A stretch of DNA of 64,000 nucleotides from Daphnia pulex (Eukaryota > Arthropoda > Branchiopoda > Diplostraca > Daphniidae), in contig NC_060022.1 in the NCBI RefSeq assembly GCF_021134715.1, positions 4,965,001-5,029,000 on the forward strand. Direction: 5' to 3'. This document shows, one piece after another, positions 49,561 to 62,000 of the stretch. The notes under the pieces are model-generated. The model searched no databases and had not been told where the DNA came from. It was given only the letters and a program-made list of their open reading frames with translations. The translations under genes were made by a program, and so were the position numbers. The stretch's first letter is position 1, and every line of letters starts with the position of its first letter.

Positions 49561-52500
49561 GTATGTTGTGTTGTTTCTCTTTTTATTATTTATTTCTCTG
49601 AAATTATTTCATTTTCTTTTTTTTTACAATATCTGACGGATAGTGTTTTCACATTTGTTTGACAAAAGTGAAGCAATTATTCAATTTGCCAAGATCCTTT
49701 TCTGATTGATTCATTCGATAATTTGTTTATGACATTTTATGCTGTCGTTGATTTGAGGTTGTGGAATGTCCCAGTAGAAATTGACGTTTTCTCTGGTACG
49801 AAATACATTTGCGTCTCTGGGTGTTTTTTCCCGATCCTGCTGGAACTGCTTAGCATCCGTCAAGACGATGGTGTTATTGACCTACATCAGGACTTCCCAA
49901 GTCCCGTCGACGTGCGGTTTCGCCACCACCACCACAACGCGTATTGACGCACGATCTATACGGTATGCGCTGCTGGCTTTGGGTTTTGTTGTTTCTCATC
50001 TGCATATCGCTCCTTTTTTTAGATTGTTTCATGTCATTTATTATACACAAATAACACGACTAGCTCTGGTCTGTTTCGTGTATAGACGCGAGTCTATTTT
50101 GGATACTCTTATCAATGGGCTCGGAAACTCGTTTTCTCTCCAACGCGGAGAATTTCCCCATCAGTTTGCGATGAATGAAACCAGAAATCGATCGAGCGGA
50201 TTGTGTGGGTGAAAATTTCCTCTCTTTTTTTCAATTGGAAAGTCGTTTGAAAATAAATAAAAGGAACGAGCTGTTGAACGAAAGGGAGGGAAAAAAGAAG
50301 AAGAAGAAGAAGCCGGTGAAATGGGCCGCAACATAAATGTTTGAGAGAGTTCTGGGTCCCTATAAATCAGTTGACACCGTCGTCGGTGCAAACGTCGACT
50401 AACTCTGAAGAGCTATCATAACACTAAAACTATCAGAAAATATGAGTCCTGACAATCTGAGAAGTCGTTAAGTTCTACGCTACGAAAATATTCGACCGTA
50501 GTAATAGTAGTAGTAGTAGTGTGCAATAATAATCATCCTTCATCTTCGAGACCCGAGTGACGTAACGTTAAGAAAAACCAACCGACATCCGCCAACATTT
50601 GAAAGCGAAGTGGCAACGCCGCCGCCATCGAAAAAAGGCTACCCTTCCCCACAGGAGAGGGAGGGAAACGTCAGTCAGTAGTCCCGAGAACTCACGAGAG
50701 TTTGTGTGTGTGTACAGTGAATGTGTGTGTATATGCTGGCAGTGAAGAACCCTTCCTTCATTTTTAGATTTTCTTCTTTTTTTTTCTCGAATCGACGTTG
50801 TTTTCCCTCTTGTTTGTTATTTTCTCTCTTTTAACTGGATCGACGAGGCCGATGACGTTTTAATGGAGGTCTCGTCTGCAAGGCTGGGTGCAAGTGTGTG
50901 GCCTTAAAGAACGCACATGGGCCACATCATCACCAACAGGTTGGGATTGCACAAAGTTTCGGAGGAAAAACGCGAAAACTTGCAAGCAGCGGGCGTTGCC
51001 TAGTGCCTTAGCCATTGTGTCTGCAGCCATTCCAGCCAAAAACACTTGCCTCTCTGCCGGACTCGATTGGCTGTCCTTTTCTCATGGCCAAAACACTTTT
51101 GACAGGATACCCCAGCTATGACAGCCCATCTTCTCTCTCAGTTGGTAAGTCATTCTTGTGTCAGAAAGCCACCACTTTGATTCCCCGTTGTTCATCTAGT
51201 GTGAGATTCCAGGAAAGCTTGTATAATCACACATTAGTCAGCTCGTGCAGACTTCTGGTCTTTTATTGGTTCACAGTCTGGGGCCAGCCCGGAAACTAGT
51301 GAATGGCTGGCATCGAAACCCAGCTGTACTCAGGCCACTAGTGTTGTGCGTGTTTCTTTCCTCTCCCTTGTTGACATTTTTCAATGATCTGGGAAACCGG
51401 TGGCAATGCTTGGTCGCTCAAGTGTCCAGAAACTGCAATGTGCTCTCACTCATCGGTCCACACACACACACACACACACATATGGCTGCAGCAAACTCAC
51501 CTTGCTCAAGTCTTCCTGTAGGCAGAGGCATTTCATACGAACGCAAACGCCGAGCGGCAGAAGCCACATGCCTTTTTTATTTTTTTCTAGGCAGGTGTAA
51601 TGATCCGTTCGCCCCGGATGAGCACAACTGCGTGTCCGAGTCTAAAAACCTGTGTCTGAGAGAAGAAGAAGAAGAAGAAGAGTTGTTTCTCAAACGGGAG
51701 CCGCGTCTGCATTTCGGCAACTGCTGTCGTCGACAAGTTGCCTTGCACGCGATTCTCCCGACAAAAAAGAAAGAAATATCCCGAAGAAGAAGAAAAAAGA
51801 AAATGAAAAAAAAAGATGAGAGATGGAAGAGAAGTGGTGAGTTTATTGTTGTTGGCCTTGAGACGTAAGCATTGGCTGGAGCCAGGCAAAACATCTTGCA
51901 CGAGTATAAAGCTACACCAGCCTTTTCTAAAGAGGCTGCTGCCATTTCTTCTTAGCTTTTTTTAAGGGGAGGGGGGGGGGTGGTTATGTCTTAACTGTAG
52001 TGAAAAAGTTGGGCGAGAGAAAAAACAGCCGGGCGAAGAAGAAGAAGAAAAACAGGTAAATAATAACAAACTTTTTTCCTTCTTCTTCTCACCCGGCCAG
52101 TGAGATGAACGGAACGTTTCATCATCGAATATAGAAAGAGAAATGTGTCGTGGGCGTGTGTTCCAGCCGGCCGGTTTTTCTCTCTTCTCTTAATCTTTTC
52201 CATCTTGATGTGTAACGTGTTGAATACTTTTCCGGCTATTTTTTCTTCATTCCTTTATTTTGTTTTTGTCTGTTCTCTCTCTCTCCCTCTGCCGAAAAAG
52301 TTCATTTGGGATCGAAACCGTTAGCGCGTGGGTACCATAGTTGTGACGGCTGCTGTAGCCATATCTTTTGTGTAACGAGAAAAAAAGGGAATAAAGATGT
52401 GAGAATATGCGACGGAGCGCAAGAAGAAGAAGAAGGAAAACGGTCCAGCTTGGTGTGTAGCCCCGGCCAGCCAGACTCCTCTCTCCGTCTTTCTCGGCCA

Positions 52501-55500
52501 ACTGTTGCGCCTGTCGAAGAAAATCACGGTCACCTCTGTCTCTCTCTCTCTCGCGGGGGGCTAAAAGAGTTTTGTCAGCCAACACCTGGTGTTAGACCGC
52601 AGTTCTTTTTCTTTTTAAAACGAAAAAAGAAAGAAAATTAAATTCTCTTTCTGCGTCTTAACAAACGAGCCACACTCCATCAAACACCGGAGCCAAAGCA
52701 GCAAGTTCCCGTGGGTTGTCCATTGTTTCTTTGGTAGCCGGCCAAACGAATGGCCTTTACTTCGAAATAATTTAAAAGAAAAAAAAAATCTTCTTTTACA
52801 TTAATTCAATCGAATCTTGTTTAATAGAAGAAAATCATCGCTGTAAATTAAAAAAAAAAATTGATTTTTCCAAAAAATCCCCTCAACAAAAAAAGAAGAT
52901 GAAACTAAAAACAAAAGAACGTCGTTTGGAACACCTGACTAGTTTCTGGCCGTTGGTTCGAACGGCTTGAGCGTGACGGGACCGTGTGTTGTACCTCTGC
53001 CCGAGTTGGTTGGTTGCGTTTTCCCCTCTCTTTTTTTTACTTCTTCTTCCATTGCGGAGTTTTTTGGTTTTTTGCTCCGGCTGTCGGAACTTGATGCTGA
53101 CGAGATGTGACGCCGTAACCGCCCAGGCTGCGGCTATGATAACCTACAACAGTTGCAGGAGCAGCTAGAGACGAAGGATCTTTTAATTGGGCACGCGTCT
53201 GGTCCCGTGCCAACGGGACTCGGGGGGTCTCTCTTGTGTCTTGGGAGTGGGGGGGGGAGTGGAAGTTATAGAAGGAGCCGGTTGTTTCTCCCACCGCCAA
53301 GTCGTTCCATATATTTCCAAGTGAAGCATTCTTCTTCTTCTTCTTTCTTTTTGGACCCTTTTCATCCAATTGTCCATATCGGCTGCTGCTGCTGTACTAG
53401 TGGAAATATCCGGTTCTTGTTTGACTACCAAATTCAATCAGGATTTCCAAGGGGACACAAATTCAATTGCCACAGTTGGCTGAGCGTGAAATGAGATCGG
53501 TCGTCTTACCGTTGCTGGGCGTCTCTCGTCCTGTCTGTGTACTGAATTTGTTTTTTGTCTTTTTGTTCTTTTCTCTTCTTATCCACACAGCGAAGGTTAT
53601 CGCACGAAAGTTTGAAACGCCGATGACAACAACGTGTGTTTGTTTCTGTTGTTGCGCCCCATCTCAGAGCGGGTGGTCCTCCTCTTGTGTGTCTATTATT
53701 TCTACCGATGGAGATGTTTTGTCAGTCAACCCCCCGGCTCATGCCCATCACACCCAGCACGAACGTTGTCTTCGAAGACATTAGCGCGGTTAATTGGCTG
53801 TGCGGAGGAGCTCCTGTGTGTGCGTTATGAGTCGTTTTCTCCTCTTCTTCTTTTTCTTCTTCGTGTTGTTGTTGTTGTTGTTACCGCTCCCGATTTGCCA
53901 GTGTGTAGCCATTGTTAGTGCGTGTGTGGGTTCGAGGCTCTGAATTTTTCCTTTTTTTCTTCTTCTCAAGAGGCTGAGATCCTCGTGACGCGCATGACTG
54001 GACTTGGCGTCGTCGGCGGCCTCCCCTTTTGGCCGGCGCGAGGCTGATCCGCCAAAGAATCTCTTTAGTGTTGGACGAGCCTCTGGGCCGGACGCAGCCG
54101 TTTGACTCCTCGTTCAAAGACGACGACCCCCCAAAGTGTCTCTCTTCTTTCTTGTTTCTTTCTTGTTTCTTGTTTCTTTTTATTTCGACTCGGATGTGCA
54201 ATCCGGTCGATGGACGCAGGCCGATGGCAAGAATTTCTCTTTGGACGCGCCCGGGTGGCGGGCGGTATAAATAAGATGTGGAATCCGCCTACTCGTGCTC
54301 TTTGCATCAGCCGGACGGGACGACGCAACTCGCTCACCTCTGTGCCGTGCAGCAGCAACAACAACAAGGGCAAAGTGCCGCGGCTGCTGTTGTACGTGTT
54401 GTTGTTGTGTTGTTGTCGGTGAGTGTCGTCGGGTGGGCCCAACAACTTACGCACGGCTTGTGTGTAGTGTGTTGTGTAGTGTGTGTGTGTGTACTATTAT
54501 CCAACTGCGCTCTCGTCCCCTGGACTCTCGACAGAGACAGAAAAGATAAAGCGGGGGCTAAAAATAATCCGCATTGCCGGAATAGTATCGACCTCTTGTT
54601 CTCCTTGTGTCTGCCACGACGACAACGACGGCGACGTGGAATTATCAAAAAGACAATTGGATGCTCCTCTCCCTCCCTCTCTCTCTCTCTTCCTTCTTAT
54701 TTCATCCGCAAAAGTCGACCCACATTCGCCCACCTCCCAACTGACGTCTAAATTCGCCAGTGGGCGCCTGATGGTCAACAACAACATCCCGTCTCCTTCA
54801 ATTTTTCTTGATTGTTCAGAAAACGTAAGTTGCTCAACTCTTGTGTGTCTGTGGTCTCTGTGTGTGGTCTCTGGTGATTGGGTTCGAGAGATTGAGAGAG
54901 AGGCCAACACAACCAATCGGGATGGCCCGGATAATGTCGTAAGAAAAGAGTTGACGCGTCGTGCAACCAACTCGTTGATGGATCACTTTTGTATTTTGGC
55001 CAACAAGTCATTTCGCCAACGTGGTTTCGCTGCTGCCCTGACTGGATGCTCCTCTCGCGCGCACGGGAGAGGGGGGGGGGGAATTGCATCGCATTCCGGA
55101 ATTTGCGTCTGAAAAAATTGTCATCTTCTTGGCTGACGGATGCCCAAGCCCAAGCCAACATTCATCAAAGCCGGAAGAAAAAGTAACAACAACAACAGCA
55201 GCGGAGGAAGAAAAAAAGAAAAATAGGTCCCCCCACCCACCCACTAAAAATAAGACAAAAAGGAAAAACAAACCAAAACCAACAGCAGACAATAGAGACG
55301 TCCATTTTTTTTGGGGGGGGGGATAATGTGTGAAAGACAAAAAGGGGAACACGGGCAGAGACGGACACGAGAGAAAACAAAAACACACACAAACAGTTAT
55401 ACAACTGGACCCAACTGGGCAGGACGTTCATTGAATCTTATCTCTCGCTCACGCGTTCACGCCTTGTTATGACCAGCCGCCGACGGTGACAGATGGCTGA

Positions 55501-56005
55501 CCGGAAATTTCAAATGATAAAATAATTGACAAAATAAAAAAAGTAGATTTTTGATATTTTTCATTATTTTTTCATTCCGCTTGACGGAATCGAGGAGAGA
55601 AGATGAGAGAAAAGAAAAAGAAAAAATCCCGTTACTAAAAATTCTGAAACGGTATTGATTATTTCGTGGATTGACCGTTCATTTTTCTCCGTTGGAATTA
55701 TGTTCCGAGTTTCAATGTCAGCCATTCTTGTCTTGATGGGAATATGACGTAAAACTCGTTTTTTATTTGATTTCTTTTTTAAACATGTGTAATTGATTTG
55801 TCTATTTTATTGTTTGTTTCTTTCTTGTCTTTTTCCTTTGATCAGGTTTTAGATAGTTGCATTTCGTTGGAAACGGGTCGGACTCCGGCTGCCGGATCGT
55901 CTTTCTGTCGGTTCAAGCCGAACTGAAAGAGCTGGATTTATGCGGCTGGATTCTGTGGACGCGTGATGAAGTTACGTCACCAGCGTCGACATCATCATCT
56001 TCATC

Positions 56006-59000
56006 ATGGAACCAGAATCGCGATACATTGTACAGGTAATAAACTACTTTCTTCTTCTCATCTCCTCTGAATTATTCAAACCTTTTCCTCGTGACCGGCA
56101 ATGGCTGGGGAGAAAGTATGTGTGTGTGTGTAGATTTGTTACATACGAGTGCAGCAGCAGCAGCAGCAGCCGGCCCGGAATAAAGTCGAAACCCGGAAAA
56201 AGAAAAAAAACAAAGTTGACACTTTGTCTGTCTGTAGTGAGGAAACTTGTTTCCCCTCCCTCCCGTGCCATAAGTCTCTCTCGATGATGATGCGTGTCGA
56301 GGAAATGTTATGTTCACTCGTTGTCATGTTCTTGACATCTTGCCCGCACCTCTCCCCCGACCGACGCAACTCCGTTGTTGGTCATTGGCGCCCGTCTCCG
56401 TGACGGATGGAGCCATTTATTTCTTGCGTGCAACAGCTGGAACATAGTGACGCGTGTATGACCCAAACGCACAAACGGAAACGTGAATTTCTGATTGACC
56501 ACCGCCGCCGACGCTCGTTTTCCTCCGTCTGGGCCCTTTTTTGAGTATTTCCATTTTAATTTTGGTTTTTTGTTTCTTTTTTTTTCCCATTTTTGGAACG
56601 CAGGTGTTTGTGGGCGCCCTGTCGCCCGAATTCGAGGCCTTATCGATCGAAGCCCTCAAGGGCACGACGGCCGACGAGATGGTCTGCTGCATCGTCGACA
56701 AGCTGCAGCTTCCCCTGCCCGTCGAATCTTATGAGCTGGCCGAAGTGGTGGGCAATGCCGTCGGACAGGAGTGCAAGGAGAGGAGACTGGCCTCTCACGA
56801 ACTGCCGGTCGCCCTTATGCTCCTCTGGCCCAAAGTCTCGTCGCCGGCCCAGGAGACCGCCTCCGCCCTGGCCGCACTGGCCGCCCACCGCAAGCTTCTC
56901 CAGCGATCCATTTCCAGGTAAAACTGCGCCAAATGAAATAATTTGAATAAATCGATTGGCCTTCAATCTTTTAATCCTTCCACTCATCAATCAGGACGCT
57001 GGAAAGTCGTCCGATCGAAGAGGAAGGAGCCGATTCCGGGGCCGTGGCGCCGGATGACTCGCAGCAGTCCGAGTATCGGTTTTACCTGCGCGAGAAGCTC
57101 AACGACACGGTGTGGTCGGAGGCGCTGAACGCGGACCCGCAAGTGATCCGGGACTACTTTTACCGGTTCCTGTACCAGCCGCGGGATCGCGAATACCCCG
57201 ACCTGTGCCAGTTGCCCGACTTGAACGAGGAGACTCTGATGGACAACCTGCGGGCCCGCTTCCAGGCCGGCCACATCTACACCTACGTCGGCTCGATCCT
57301 AATCGCCGTCAACCCTTTCAAGTTCTACCCGATTTACAACCCCAAGTACGTCAAACTCTACCAGAACCGGCGGCTGGGCGAGTTGCCTCCGCACATTTTC
57401 GCCGTCGCCGACGCCGCCTACAACGCCATGATGCGCGATCGGAAACCCCAGTGCATCGTCATCAGCGGTAATGATCCTGGCCAAGTTATCTCTTTTCTAG
57501 AATTGGTTGTTGTCGTCCCGAAATGGGATTTCTAATATTTCTAAATCTCGTGGAATTCGGCTAATGGATTCCTTATCCGTTTTCGTTTTCTTTTTTTCCC
57601 GTTTCGGTATTGTTCACTTGATTGTTGTTGTTGTTGTTCACCGAAAAACGCGATAGGTGAATCCGGTTCGGGCAAGACGGAGTCGACCAACTTCCTGCTG
57701 CACCACTTGACGGCCTTATCGCAAAAGGGAAGCCAAGGCTGCGGCGTAGAGCAGACCATACTCAGCGCCGGGCCCGTCCTTGAAGTAAGAAGTCCCGTCA
57801 ATTTTTCTTTCTCTCTATTTTTGATTGGATTGGATTGGAGATTTGTTTTTTTTCCGTCTTCTTCTGACATGTCGTCGAATTGATTTTTTCGGACAACTCA
57901 AGGGGGGAAATTTCCTTTTTTTTTTACTTGTAAACCGTTTTAAAATCATCAACGCCAATTAGTTAGCTATTTCTGACTGGAATGGATGTCGGGGTCCAGT
58001 AGTATATACCCCCCCCCCTGGTACTGGGCGTCGAAAAAAAAAATAAAGTGCCCAGCGTCGAACTCTGGAACGGGCCTCTCTTTTTTCTCCCAGGAGAAAA
58101 ATTCCAGGAGCCCAGTCGAAGCACTTTGGCATGAATTCTTACACCTTGCGTCTGGGGGATGACGACCGGACTGAACGACACGCTCGCAAACGGCCCCTCT
58201 CAACCTCCACACCCTATTTTGGAATGTAAATGACGGGTTGAACGTCTTGATGTTATGACCTGGTTTTTATTTTATTTTTTTTTTTTATTTTTAAAAGAAA
58301 GAAAAAGAAACGGGCGAGTTTGCTCGGGGGACTGGAACAGCAGTGACAATTGAATGCCAGAAAATGAAACAGACGCAGAAGACGGACGGGGGGGGGGGGG
58401 AATAAAAGGCTCTCCACTTGTCACTGTCCTTTTTCTCTCTCTTTTTTTTTATGTTTGTGGAGATTGTTTGATTAAAAAAGACTGGGCTAAAATATGCGGA
58501 TCAATGGATTGCATTGCACGATCACGAGTTGCCCTACAAAGCGCAAACTGGATCCCGGCACGAATTCTTCCAGAGAGGACAGCTAGGGGAGTTGGGAGTT
58601 TAATTCTTTGCGCCTTCCATCCTCTCGACTCTTGTATCGATTGTGACATCGGTCATTGTGGCAGCAGCAGCAGCCGTTTTCTATTTTATTTTTTATTTTT
58701 TTTGACTTTTTTTATTTTTAATTTTTTGTTTCTTGGTGGGCCCCGATGTTTTATCCATTTTGGATTAGATCCAACGTTCCTGAGAGTTTGGAGGGGGAGG
58801 GAGGTGGGTGATTGAGGGGCGGGTTTTTCTTCTTCTCGAACGGACGGGGGCAAAAGGAATCTGTCGATCGTTCAGTCACGACCAAATGGACTCTGTCCGA
58901 CTCCGGCTCAAATTAGACCGTGTGCGACGCGATCGACTTTTGCACTCTTCTCTCTCCCTCTCTCCGTTCGTTCGTTCGTCCGTCCTCCATTTATATATTC

Positions 59001-62000
59001 CCCCTTTGGTTGTTCTTTCTTACAGCCGCTCATAAACGTTGAAGCGGCGCCATCTTCATTCCTTTTTTGAATTTTTCCCCTTTTTTTCTTTTCGTTTTGT
59101 TTTGTTTTTTTTTTTTTACTCTCACTACGGAACGTTTCTTTGTTTTTACATGCCCCTCGTGTGTAGTAGTACCTATTCTAAATGTCTATTTTTGTTGCCT
59201 TTTTTTTCTCTTTTTGCCGGCCCTGTCTGCTCCTGTTTTTAGGCTTTTGGCAACGCCAAGACGTCGCACAACAACAACTCTAGCCGCTTCGGCAAGTTTA
59301 TCCAAGTCAACTATCGCGAGAATGGACAAGTTCACGGGTGATTAATCATGAAACGAAATGACTGAAGCTCTTTTTGGCTTTTGGTTTGTTTGTTTGTTTG
59401 GGCCTTTTTGATGATTTTCTCGTTGCGTTTGACAGGGCCCTCGTGCAAAAGTATCTGCTCGAGAAGACGAGGATCTGCTTCCAGGCGAAGAATGAGAGAA
59501 ACTATCACGTCTTTTATCACTTGCTCGTCGGCTCCTCGGCCCAGGAGAAACAGGCCCTTCATCTGCTACCCCCGGAAGCATATCGATACTTGAATCAGGT
59601 AGGAAATGATGAAACTGGATTGGAAAAAATTCGACTGGAATTAAATTTTTTTTTTAAATCCTGCAACAGAGCGACTACCACAACCTGGACGAAGGTGACG
59701 AGTGCTACGAGCTGTCCAGGCTCAAACAGTCGATGGAGTTTGTTGGCTTCTGCAGCGAGACCCAGCGGCGCATCTTTTCCGTCCTGTCGGCCGTCCTGCA
59801 CATCGGCAATCTCGAGTTCCAGCCGAAGAAATCGACGTACAATCACGACGAGTCGGTGACGGTCAAGAATACGGCCGTCGTGGCCACCATTGCCCAGCTG
59901 CTGAGAGTCAAGGAAGAGATTCTGCACCAGGCGCTCATCTCCAAACGTGCCAGAGCATCCGGAGAGACGCTCGTCATCAACTACCGTATGCCAGAGGTAA
60001 AGAAATATCCGCACGTCCGTCTCGATTTTTTGTTTTCTTTCCAACATTCTTCATCCATTTTTCTTTTTTTCTTTTTGTTATTAAATTTCCGGGGGGCATT
60101 CCAGGCGATTGCGGCGCGGGATGCTATGGCCAAATGCCTTTACGGCTCACTGTTTGACTGGATCGTCATGCAACTGAACCATGCCCTGCTGGCCAAGAAA
60201 GACGTCGACAAAATGCAGCGGGCCTACTCGATTGGGGTCCTCGACATCTTCGGCTTCGAAGATTTCGGCCACATGAACAGGTGAGACTGAGACTGAGAAG
60301 AAAGAGAGATCAGACAGAAAGAGAGAGATTGCCCCTGTCTAGAGGCCGGAACCGCAACCGGAAAAAAAAAGAAAAGAAACGGATTGGCCGACCTAATTCC
60401 TCTCGTCGGTTATTGTCTTTATCCGTCACAGTTTCGAGCAGTTCTGCATTAACTACGCCAACGAGCACCTGCAGTACTACTTCAACCAGCACGTTTTCAA
60501 GTACGAGCAGGAGGAGTACAAGCGCGAAGGCATCCACTGGGTCAACATCCAGTTTGTCGACAACACGGGCTGTCTCCAGCTCTACGAGTCAAAGCCCAAC
60601 GGACTCCTTTGCATCCTGGACGATCAGTGCAAGTGAGTCTTTCATCTTTTTTCAAGTTGTGGTGTACGTGACCTGTTGGACGGCCATTGGCCGTTGATTT
60701 ACCTCCCTGGCCGGCTCACTCGCTTCGACGATTTATGATTGCGCCGGTCCATTTTTATTCTCATTTCTCATTTCTTGTCTTTTCTGTGTCGCCCACGCGC
60801 CAGTTTCCCCGGCGCCACCAACGAGACGCTGTTGCAAAAGTTCAACTCAGTCAACAAGGATAACGACTACTACGAAGTGCCACAGAAGCGGGAGGCCGCC
60901 TTCATCGTCCGGCACTACGCTGGCAAGGTCAAGTACCAGTCGAACGAATTCCGCGAGAAGAACCTCGACCTGATGAAGGCTGACATCGTCGCCGTCCTCA
61001 AGTCCAGCCAGTACGCCTTCGTCCGCGAATTGGTCGGCGGCGATCCCGTCGCCGTCTTCCGCTGGGCCATTTTGCGCGCCTTTATCCGCGCCTACTTTGC
61101 CTTTATCGAGTCCGGCAAGCGACATCGCGGTGAGTTTCAACATTTGGAACTTGAAATTTTCATTTCCATTTTGATTTCATTTTCTTCACTTTTCTTTTTT
61201 TTAGATTTGACTTTGTCGGGCCAGGACAGCCTGACGGGCAAAGGGAAAGGTGGTGACAGCGCCCGGAAAAACCGGATGTCCAAAGCGAGAAGCCGGCCGT
61301 CGAAGAATTGGCGCAATTTGGAAACGGTTCGAACGCTGGCCGGGCGGTTAGGTCACAGCAGCTCGTCGCTGAATTCATCCGCGGCCCCTTCGAACGTTTC
61401 CTCTTCGCACGAAAAGTTGACGGTGTCGGCGTCCGGCACAACCACAGTCACAATCACGTCGGCCGGCAGCCACCAGTCGATCCGCAGCGAGAGCCTTCTC
61501 GTTGTCCACAAGAACGTGAAAAAAGCCCAGACGGTCGGCGCCCAGTTCCAGCACTCGCTTCAGAGCCTCATGGTGGCGTTGAACACGGCCAACCCGTTCT
61601 TTGTCCGCTGCATCAAAAGCAACCGACTCAAGGTGCTGTAACGAGCCCATTCAATTCCATTCCATTCATTTCACAACGGACTCGCACTCATTCTCTGGCA
61701 CGTTCTTCATTCAGGGCCCCAACCAATTTGACGAGGAGATCGTCCTCCGCCAACTCCGCTATACCGGCATGCTGGAAACGGTTCGCATCCGCCAAGCTGG
61801 TTTCAATGTCCGATTGACGTTTGAGGAATTCATTCACCACTATCGAATCCTTCTCCCACGTGGGTTGTTGAGGTAAGTTGAACAATTGGTAGATGATAAT
61901 CTTTCATGTCCGTCACTTATAATTTTTTATTTTCTGTTGGCAGTTCGCAATCAGACGTGCACGATTTCTTGTGTCGAATGAATCTCAATGCGGAGCACTA

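Larger units (their letters stand above)
47494..55845 (+). other. hnRNP K 3' flank and myosin IX upstream region
   Basis: About 8.3 kb with no supported gene. Simple repeats are frequent (CA near 51463-51480, GAA near 51664-51680, TTG near 53867-53880). Two strong donors may end leader exons of the downstream myosin gene: CAC|GTATGT at 49561 and AAC|GTAAGT at 54825. The 50.85-51.95 kb part has few homopolymers and several overlapping open frames on both strands without a recognisable family. Open frames at 51245-51868 and 54483-55112 are low-complexity. Confidence 0.45.

Noticed and set aside
51245..51868. 207-codon open frame
   Set aside because: It crosses a CA microsatellite and a GAA repeat and has no recognisable motif.
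54483..55112. 209-codon open frame
   Set aside because: It contains a TC repeat and crosses the strong donor at 54825; no family signature.
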